From Priapulus caudatus (taxonomy: Eukaryota; Priapulida; Priapulimorpha; Priapulimorphida; Priapulidae), in contig NW_014580062.1 in the NCBI RefSeq assembly GCF_000485595.1, positions 1-23,007 of the forward strand: a DNA stretch of 23,007 nucleotides, given 5' to 3'. Shown here piece after piece: positions 1-9,800 of this stretch. Made by a program: the position numbers and the translations under genes. The notes below the pieces were generated by a model, which was not told the DNA's origin, did not search any database, and saw only the letters and a program-made list of their open reading frames with translations. Numbering within the stretch: the first letter of the stretch is position 1; the number at the start of each line of letters is the position of its first letter.

Positions 1-111
1 GGAGTAAAAAAACTTGGGTAGACATTCTGAAGTCATGAGAAGGATAGGTGAAATTCAAGATGCGTTCAGATGGCTGTCAATTCATGTAATTGACCAAACT
101 CGGGCCACTAT

Positions 112-430
112 TTATGATAAGGAGGTTGATTTTGGTGTTATCCCTATACTTTTATGGGTCAGGCTATCCATTAAACTGATCCCGTACCGAAAATGCATTG
201 CATCATTGTTAAATCTAAGATGGCTGCCGAAAGGGACACCAGTATCTAAGTAAACTGCTATAAAACTTCTCCGAAAAAAAAAAAAAAAAAAAAAGGCTGT
301 TATGATAGAAGGGTTAATTTTCGTGTCTTATCCCTATGTTTTAGGGGTCAGGTTATCTCACTGAGACTAATAAACGAGCAGATTAAAACGCACTCATCAC
401 CATTCAATAAGCTAAAGATGGCCATGCCAA
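112..430. repeat. Two diverged tandem copies of a ~120-bp repeat with a poly(A) run between them
   Basis: The stretches 112-232 and 300-430 align as imperfect direct copies. Both start with TTATGATA, share TTATCCCTAT and GGGTCAGG, and end near AAGATGGC. A run of 21 A (274-294) lies between them. The short open frame at 14-253 crosses this repeat and has no family signature, so I do not call it a gene. This may be a fragment of a retroposed or low-copy repeat; the identity is unknown. Confidence 0.5.
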
Positions 431-3400
431 ATAATAGACCGTCATCTATTATGACAACTTTTCAGCATCAACATCGCTTATATTACTAAGCAGGCATTTA
501 CAGTAAGTTACATAGATACCTTACTTGGTAAGGTAACTTTATAACTGATCACTGTTCCTTTAGGAATACCAATATGGGTTTCTGCAAGTCCAGTTGACGT
601 TGTTCGTCTGGCATTTGCAAAATTGCGCAACACTTGGCACAATTTTGTTGACGACAACATCGTCCGCACTTGCTGTAGAACACTTGCACACAGGAACACA
701 CAACTGCATACAATCGTCACGGCAAAGGTAGATTAGACACCTCCCTGGAACAAGCAAGCTATCCTGATAATTGAATACAAGTCTGTAGGTTCCAGAGTAA
801 GGGAGCACTAAACAGTCTCATTCTGACTATAGGTGGAATAAAGGCTCTGAAGATATGTACCTTAGACTGCGTGGCTAGTCGGTTGGCAAGTTCCAGAACG
901 GTCACAGACTTAGCTGTGGTGTAAATAAGAACTATGTCGTAATTCATGCATACTGTTGTATAGTATGGTCACCATGTTTCACGACCTGTACCAGAATATA
1001 GTTCCGATCAGCTAGACACAAAATAGTCCGAGTTCTTCCCGAAATGTCCTCGAGGTGTTGGGCTATTGGGTTCCAGCTTTGAGCGGCTGCCAACTTTGGT
1101 GCCAAATTTGCCTTGTGATATCACATCAGTCAACGCATGACGGCCGGACAGTACATCACAATAATTCAGCAGTAGGATTTATAAAGACTAGAATCCCCTA
1201 CGCTTTGCTGCCAAAATAATGTACTTGGGGATGTACCTGATACTGTCCCCTACACCCTGCTCTCATTCAACAAGTTCAAACATACCATGTCCAGTTTTAA
1301 AGATCTGGCTAAATGTAACAACACCGGCACCCTTAACACATCAGTGTCATTTGAACGACAGCTACGACAATCCTCTGACACCCGTCCTGCAATGCTAATG
1401 CAAAACATGGGGCCATTGATTTCGAACATCCGCTTGCTTCCAGAGTAGAAATGAGTTCATTGATATTCGTTTGTAATTCACCGAACTGGACTAACCTTGT
1501 CTTCACGTAGACACTGTGTCCATACCTCTCTAATTATGGCTAACTCACAATATTTACGACATATAATAAGGAGACTGCGTAGTATGTCAATTTGTCAATC
1601 CAGTAAAACATAGTAGTTCCAGTATTCTTACGTAGTATAGCCTTATATATGCCGAATATAGCTGATAGCCCAGAAGCTGTCCATTTATTCTTGGCAGTTT
1701 AGTTCAAGGATTGAGATTAACTGTACTCGAATTCGGTGTCTCAGTGTCGCATCTTTCGTTTGTCCGTATCACTGTCCTTCACAGATCCTTCGATGTAGGA
1801 ATCGAAAACGAAAGTCGACTACGTGGCATTAGACATTCAAGCAATCGAGGTTTTCAGAATACGCATTGAGCTACAGGAAATATCCAATGTTCTCAAATGA
1901 CTTGACGTTTACTAAACTTTTCTCACATATCCATTTAATCTATCTACCAAAGTATGCAGTTGGCATTGGTCGTCACTGAGACGGAGCTTGGTAATAATAC
2001 TATTTTGTCACTGGTGACAGCTGTCTATCTTTTCGAGTTCGTTTTGTCAGTTCAGCACTATTCGCACTTCGGTTTCTTTATCAACCCATCGTCCATGAAT
2101 AAGGTTAACTGGGAGACACCAACTGAGGTCGTGTTGACAATATCGGCATCACACGCGTACTTCGAGCAATATCTAACTTCTTCTTGTGCTGACCCAAAAT
2201 CCTTCCTCTCATTGTTGTGTTTGATATTTTGCTGGTTTCTCTTTCAACCTGATAGGCCGCTTGCAAACGTTTCTTACATTTATACTCCTAGTTAGTATTG
2301 AATAACATCACTCAGACGCTTTGTTTTGTTACTATTAGTTCTAATCCTTTCGAAACTTCATTTTATATCAGCTCTCAACCACCAGATTCCTTGATTGTCA
2401 CCAGACTACTTTCGAACATCATCCAGCATAAATGGCAGAACAACGGATAGCTGTGCAAGCCCGTATGTTTCTGATATCATTCGACAAACTTTGAAGGGAT
2501 TCTCATGGTAACGCACATATGCCATCATGTCATCAACAGTTTTGCTCCCAGCCTTCATTACGTCTGAGTGGTGAATTCATGGTATTGAAACAACTAACTT
2601 GAAATCGTCCATTCTGAACTGCCGTCTTATCTCGGCCTAAACAGTGGTAACAGCCATATTTCATGGTGAATTATATTCGCATTTCGTACGTATTGCTTCT
2701 TCCTGGTGTCTACGCAAAATGATACCACAGGCAACTCGAGCTCTTTGAAGAACGGTTTTATGGTTTGGCTACTAAAGCAGCTATCATTCCAATTGCACGC
2801 TGTGAATGGACGACGAAGCGCTTGATCAAAAGCCTACCATTGAAAAAGTTTTCATGATAGCTGGTGCGCGTCTCAGGCAGAACTTTGCATGTCTGTCAGG
2901 TATAGGGACTCCCCCACAAAGGTAGTATGGTCGAGTCAGAATGTCGGGCGAAGTAAGGCCGGTAGCTCACAGTTCCAAGTGTAGTTTCAATATTCCTTCC
3001 GAATCAGCTTCGGCACAAGGTCTTTGCCAATTGACGGAGCCCATGCAATGAATGTCACCCAGTATCTAAATGTTTCACCTTCTCTCTAGCTCTTAACTGT
3101 CGTTTGATACTCCTCGAAGTCACAAACAGGATACCTTGATGATGTGGCAAAATCGGCAAGCAGCTGTTTGACTTTCCTAAACAGATGCTCTTCTCCGAGA
3201 CACTTGCATTCATTTCCTCTTAGGGGGCAAGCCTGACCAAGAGAGCCTGGTACTTTTCTAATGCCACAATTCATCAAAATGTTTCCACTGAGTCTTTCCA
3301 TTTGTTTCCGTAGCAATGTACATAAACTCCACGGACCGCACATAATGCGAGCCAAAAGACTGCCTGGTGTCACTTGGGGCCAAAGATACAATGTTTTCCT

Positions 3401-3600
3401 TCAAATACTATTTTGGCTCGAAGCATATCACAGGGGTGTCCCCTACATGAATCAAGCGTCAAACTGCGGGGACATATAAATGCACACAGGACTTCCCCCA
3501 GCTGATAGATTACAAGCACATACCCTATGTATCTACATAACGAAAGCGGTCCGACTTACAGAAACACTGCAATTTGTAAATGTCCCATTGCTAATATTCT
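431..3600. other. Stretch without a recognisable gene (3' intron or flank of the eIF4G2 gene)
   Basis: If the minus-strand eIF4G2 gene continues to the left, this lies inside its next intron. I looked on the minus strand for the exon that follows in relatives (starting WVPR, then GPKTI) and found no match. A minus-strand open frame of 101 codons at 3086-3391, and an interrupted run just to its left in another frame, hint at a decayed coding element, perhaps a transposon. I do not recognise a domain and infer nothing about function. Confidence 0.4.
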
Positions 3601-3657
3601 ATATGGACCTAACAAGAGCATCATAAAAGAAGCATAGTAGAAGAACATATCAAGGCT

Positions 3658-3716
3658 ACTAGATTTCTATATCTATCATATGTATATATACACATGATAG
3701 ACAACAGAAATCTAGT
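3658..3716. repeat. 59-bp perfect-ended hairpin in the intron after the last visible exon
   Basis: ACTAGATTTCT at 3658-3668 is matched by its reverse complement at 3706-3716. An inner pair, CTATCAT and ATGATAG, flanks an AT-rich loop. It begins about 43 bases downstream of the splice donor of the exon at 3759-3869. It could be a minimal MITE, or simply an intronic RNA hairpin. The AT-rich loop and 4-5-base internal loop are not typical of a microRNA precursor. Confidence 0.6.
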
Positions 3717-3758
3717 GAATATATGAGAAAGTATAGCCAGATAATTGAGCACTCGCAC

Positions 3759-3869
3759 CTGCTGGTCTCTGAGTTCCATCACATCTTGTAGCATGAACCG
3801 TATGCGAGCAGGTAACTCAGGGTTGTAACTGAATTGTCTTATTCGCTCAAAGTACTGCTCCATCCAACC
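3759..3869 (-). CDS. EIF4G2: eIF4G2 exon 7 (end of MIF4G), last exon in window
   Basis: 111 bp, 37 codons, acceptor TTATAG|GGTTGG, donor CAGCAG|GTGCGAGT. Encodes GWMEQYFERIRQF, then ELPARIRFMLQDVMELRDQQ. In relatives the next residues are WVPR, which would start the following exon; that exon is not in the window, so the intron here exceeds 3.7 kb. Confidence 0.93.
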
Positions 3870-6800
3870 CTATAACACGAGATAACACATTAGCTGGCAA
3901 GTACATGTGCGACTACAAACAACAGCATTTTTGGTTACTTGTAAATTACCACTAGATACGTTTTGTGAACACAAACGAAAAACTGATACTGTGATTATCC
4001 ATTCCGGCTCACGCGTTAACCTACCTCTAGATTTGACTATTAATTTTCAATACACAATGAAGATGTTTGCCTACCCTAGCCTTGTCGGTGTCGAGGCGAC
4101 GGCCGACAGTTTTCATGATCTGACACAGACACTCGAGGTCTTCTGACATGTCGCTCACACCGGTCGTCCTTTTCTTCTCCAGAAGCTGCTTAATGCACTG
4201 ATGTAGAATTGTCTCGTGGAGCATGTCCAGTTTGCCGAGCTCTCCTGCGCAATGTACAGCGAAGCAAGAGACCATTAGTAATGCAGGTATTTTTCATGGC
4301 AAGGCAGGCATTGCCTCGATTTCATCTGAGATTTTTGGGGCCGCAATGCAAGTTGGAGATGCCCCCCACAAACAGTTTATTCAAAGAGCCTGATCTTTTT
4401 AGCCAAAGCCTGCAGACTGAAAGCATTTAACTATAAAAAAAGAAGATGCATTGCAATATCTTATTTTTCACGAATAGTTTCAGTGAGCTTATGCATGTAA
4501 TAATTGCCAACAAAACGTTCTTCAGTCAGTTCATATCTAGAAATAATTATAATTACACATCTGTGATTAGCTCCTGGTCTGAAATGTATATGATAAAAAC
4601 TCAAGTGCAACTTCAGCACAGGGGCAGCACAAATGTACTGTGTCAAGGCACAGTCTGTGATAGCTGATCTTCAATGTTTATAAAGAAAAGTCAGTCTGAT
4701 AACAGAAATATGTAGGCATAAACTATTTTTATACGACAAGTATCATAATATATTCTGAAATTCGAGTATTGCTCCTCTTTACCAAGGAGTCAATAATGGA
4801 GCGAAGAAACAAAACAACATAGCAATGGCTTACCGATGAACTTGATGTTACCAAGCATCTTCTGTTTGGCAATATGAGCTTGCTCTTGCTCTTCTGCATT
4901 GAGCGTACGCCCATTGTCGTACATAGCTTGCGCACGCGCACGATTTTCGAACTCATCTCGACACTTGTTAAGTAGCAGATGACGAAAAGACTGAAAAAAC
5001 GCGTACAAAAAATTAGCTTTGGCAATAATTTAGCATGATGTAAATAAAATGCTGACCGATTCTGTAAATAGCTGCTAAAAATTGTAAATTGTAATTGCTG
5101 TAATTTTTTTCTCAAAGATAAAGATAAGACTGTTTCACTGACTCTTGCTTGAACGAAAAATGTTGTAGTTTGCGGCATCGCATAGTAGTTGTTGAACAGA
5201 CTATAATGCAGATCGTGAACGATGTCCGAAGCGTTTTTGTCAATGTCATGCTTGCATTCTCGATTTCAAATTTGTAAAATGTTGATAAATGATGGTGTAA
5301 TATCCTTTAGGTGAAACAGTAATGTAGGCTATTTGCTCATTAATGCTATGAATAAAAATGTTGGTATTCGCTAACACGGCTGAAACCACCGGCTCGAAGG
5401 GCCGGTGTTTTGCCAATGTTACTGGCCCTCCAAATAATTTGCCGGCATATGCCGGTGGGCAGGTGCTAATTTCGCCCCCTGCACAATAATGAAGTAAATG
5501 GTACCTGGATTTTTTATGAATAATTATATTTTACAAGTTATGGCTCTTTATTTACAAAACTGTTGTGTTTTAAAAAACATTACAGATTTTCGTGCATCTT
5601 TTCCTAAAATATTTCCTAAAATAAAACATTTTAACAAAATTCCAGGGACCATTTGCTAGTTCATACTATGAACAACTTATGGCTAAAAGTTTACGTCAAC
5701 TTTTTGCTATTTCTGAGAAATTTGGAAAAAAAACGTTTTTTTATATAAATTTACAATTTTTCCTGTCACATAATTAGCATTGAAATTTCTATTATTATTT
5801 TCACTGTGAGCATAGAGACATCTCTATTATTTTAAACAGATGTATGTTTAATTAGATTTGATGAGCAGTTATGTTGTAATGCCCTTTGCAGTGGTACCTG
5901 TCTGTAACCCTGACTGTATCCTTAATGTGGGGTACTGTACTTTTCTCTCCTATCTCTCTTCATAATCCCTTTTAACATGATGACAAGTAAGCAATAAACA
6001 CACATTCGACATCTCACAAGCTAAAATATAATAAACTCACAGATACACAATTCCCAGAGCCTTGCTCTAATCTGAAATTGGGCGCTTCTTCACATAGCCG
6101 TCGACATAGCTGCGCGTACATAAAACTGTACTTCGGTTCATCAAGTGCTTTATCAAAAATCTGAAAGCAACAAATGTCATTTGACTTAAGACTGGTTAAT
6201 TTGCCATGAGCTGAATTATTCAATAAAGGCAGCATTCGCACCAAGTTTTGCTGGCTACCTCAATCACAGGCTTCCCTGAACAACTTTTGTTACAAAAAAA
6301 TGAGGTAATTAGCAGTCTACTATCTACACAATATATCACCATCTTCCTGCTTTATGTCTTCAAAACAGGAAGCTATGTATAAATGGATATTTCTCTGTCA
6401 TTACAACTCGGAATAATCTAATTTTACACTCGTTTTAATGGTAACACATTGCTATGAAAAAGGGCGTCAGGGTTTGATATTAGCTGCTTTCACACGAGAC
6501 TCCGTATTTATGAAATTCGGTATTTGCGAGATACCGAATCTGAGACAAATACGCGACCGAGCATTCACACGCTGTTTCGCGGCTTCAGAAATGCCGTATT
6601 TGCGAGCTGTGAGCTGCTTTAGTACACTGAAAAAAAACCAATGCGTCCAAGCGAACAATGCGAAATAAACAATCAGTGCACAGCAACTGCCGATAAAATA
6701 CGTAGACTGGTCCAGGCTCGACATACTCGCGTTACGCGAGTGTAACCGTCGAGCTCGGACCAGTCTATAAAATACGCGGCTCCAGAAATTCGGTATTTAG

Positions 6801-9800
6801 CGTTCACATGAGATAAATACGCGGTCCAAGAGATTCGGAATTTCTCAAGCACGAGAAGTAATTCAGCATCTGGGAAGCTGCGTATCTCAACAAATACCGA
6901 ATCTATTTAGATTCCATATTTGTTGGACCGCGCATTTTAGCCTCGTGTGAACGCTAAATACCGAATTTGTTGCTACGTGTGAACCATGAGTTATGGTTAT
7001 ATTTATTTGTATAAATTTTCAATCCAAACATAGGACTTAAATTTTAGGCAGTTTTCTTCATTTTTTTGGTAAATATGACTTATAGAAAAATCCCAGTGCT
7101 TTTTTTGGTTCATACTGTGCTTAACTTGTGGCAAAAGTTTTACTTTCTCACTCTTTGTGGTAGTTGAGAAATATCCAAAATACCATTTTTACATAAAAAT
7201 TCAAAATTTGTGATGTCACATTAGGTGCTGGAAATTTCATGAAATGTTTTGGCTTACGCATAGAGATACACCTCATCTACAAATAAAACGTGTGATTGAT
7301 TCGATTTATAAAATTTTTCCAATAACCGTTTACTCTTCATTAGAGCAATACCCGTGCAAAAGCTTGAGGGTATCCCAGTGCGCGAAATTAATGCCATTTT
7401 GCCGGCGACCGCCGGTTCAACCCCCTAAACCGTCGGTTCAACCGCCCAATATAATCAGTCCACTTGGCCTATTCAAAATTTTGCCTATCTTGCCTTTATA
7501 TCAACAATATTTACCAATTTCCTGACTAGTTTTTACTTAGTGACAGGGTTCTCCAAGCCTTTAAATTATAGCATGGGGGGTGCTACGCACTGCTAGGGGG
7601 GTCCGGGGGCATGCCCGCCAGAAAATGTTTGAATTGTAGAAGCTCTGAGATGCAATCTGGGACACTCTGTGTGTAAATTTGAAGCACTGCATGTGGGGTA
7701 AAAATGTTTGTTTTGCATGGGCAAAGCCATCAGAAAATTCAAAATAATTATTTCTTGATGAGCTAGAAAACACTCGGATTTGAAGTATGAAAATGAACAT
7801 TATTGTGCCAGCTAGCCTACACCAGTTGGTTGTGATTGATTGTCAGTTCAGATGCAAAATATTGAAAGCAAAAGGTTATACACCATAGATTAATTTTGGT
7901 ACTATAACACGCGTATATAAGATAGCCGAGTCGGTTTAGAGTTAGTGTTAGGGTTAGGGATAGTAGACTGTTTGTACTTGTGTGTGGGACTGCGGTACCC
8001 GTAGCATCGAGACCAACGTCACGTGTATTAATTGTTTGAACTTCTTATGTATACACCAGCATATCGGCTATGATATTTAGCGTGGCGGGTGCATTTTAGA
8101 ATGGCGGGGCTTGACGATAGCCTGGCAGGCCACCAGGCTATAAGTGCCCTTGGAGAACCCTGAGTGACTACTAAGAAGTAAATCATGATCCAGCAATTCC
8201 TGTCAAACAAGTAGAACTCCACTGATAGCAACGCATAATAAACACAAAGCTAATACTTTTATTGATAATGGAATAAACTGAACAAAATTTTGGGCCTGTT
8301 CAAACATCTTGTAAGGGCCTGTTCAATATGTCTAAGGGCCTGTTTAAAATTTTGGGTGAGCCTGTTCACATATTGGCTAATTTCATGCCCTGGTTAGCCT
8401 TAAAAGATAAAAGATACATTCCCGAAGCCTGTCCGCACTACGCTAGCATATAGTCTACAATTGTGGTGGTGGACAATATTGTTAGTTCTATTCCACTATT
8501 GTTTTATTATTTTTAAACCACTCAATAGTTACGATTACAATATTTAATTAATAATTTTACTTGTTTATTAAATGAAAATATATTGAACGAGGATTCGTTA
8601 GATGAAGGGGATAGTACTTAACACGTTCCCCGCGGATCCACGAGTCAGCTCGTGGGAACAATCAAAACGCATCCCCGCAGAGGATAGATTTATTGGTTTT
8701 TGTTACTCTGATTTCCAACAGATGGCAGGCACTACCTACCTATACATTAAACAGGGACAGTCTATATTACTACAGTCTTATATGAACTAAAGCATACAAT
8801 GCTCTACCGTTGATTCGAACGTGAAATTATGAGTTTTGAGACTCAAGGTAAATTCGTAAAACTAGAAGGTAAACTAGAAGGCGTAGATTGAAACAAGGTT
8901 TGTTTACCGTTTTCCTAACGATATATCAGTGCTCGAAATAAGTGTTGTCCGGTTGTCCGAGACAACCAGAATTTGCGCCGGACAACCTAACCAATCTGAG
9001 ACATTGTCCGGTGGACAACCAAGAAACCCTAACCCTAACACTAACTCTAAACCGACTCGGCTTTCTTATATATGCGTGGTACCCAATTAATCTATGGTGT
9101 ATAACCTTTTGCTTCCAATATTTTGCATCTGAACTGACAATCAATCCCAACCAACTGGTATAGGCTAGCTGGCACAATAATGTTTAGTTTCATACTTCAA
9201 ATCCGAGTGTTTTCTAGCTCATCAAGAAATCTTAATCGTGAATTAAATCGTGAATAATATAAAATCATGGGACCAGCTGCTATTTCCAACACTGGTATAT
9301 GTCAGGTTTTCTGATTTATGAGAGGTGAACTCGATTTGGAACCAGCAAACCAGCAAGTTTCCAAAATTTTCTGGGGGAGTACCCCCATACCCCCGCCTGT
9401 TTTTCCCCCCCCCCCTCCTTGGAATCCTAGACCCGCCACTGAACAATTACATATCTTGGGAGCAGAGAACAATGAACAAAAATGTCGCCTTTTCGCATCG
9501 CGCCCAAAAGAAAGATTGCAGAGCTGAGAGGTAGAGGAGCCTTAAGGTGTGGAGAGGGAGGCGGAGGAGCCAGTAAAATATTAAGTCATCCACTATTTTG
9601 CGCAGTTCGCTGTTTTTGGCCCCCCTTGTTAAAAAATCCTGGCTACGCCACTGTTTTTGGGTGTTTTCTGATCATATTATTATGTGATTGAAAATAGGAG
9701 ATCTGGAGATATTTTTTGGGACAACCAGAAATTGTTGCAGACAACCCGATTTTATGCCGGGGTTGTCCGCAGGACAACCACATTTTTTTTCTTATTTCGA

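Larger units (their letters stand above)
7376..8392. mobile_element. CAG-ended hAT-like non-autonomous element, split by a younger insertion
   Basis: Left end CAGTGCGCGAAATTAATGCC and right end GGCTAATTTCATGCCCTG are imperfect terminal inverted repeats of the same type as 11078-11532. Near the left end are two copies of ACCGnCGGTTCAACC; near the right end is a 22-bp tandem repeat. The element is interrupted by 7544-8162; without it the element is about 400 bp. No clear target duplication at the outer ends. Confidence 0.55.

Noticed and set aside
388-395. GTGATGA C-box-like sequence on the minus strand, considered as a snoRNA because a vertebrate eIF4G2 intron hosts one
   Set aside because: The nearest D-box (CTGA) is only about 40 bases away and the sequence lies in a diverged repeat; no terminal stem.
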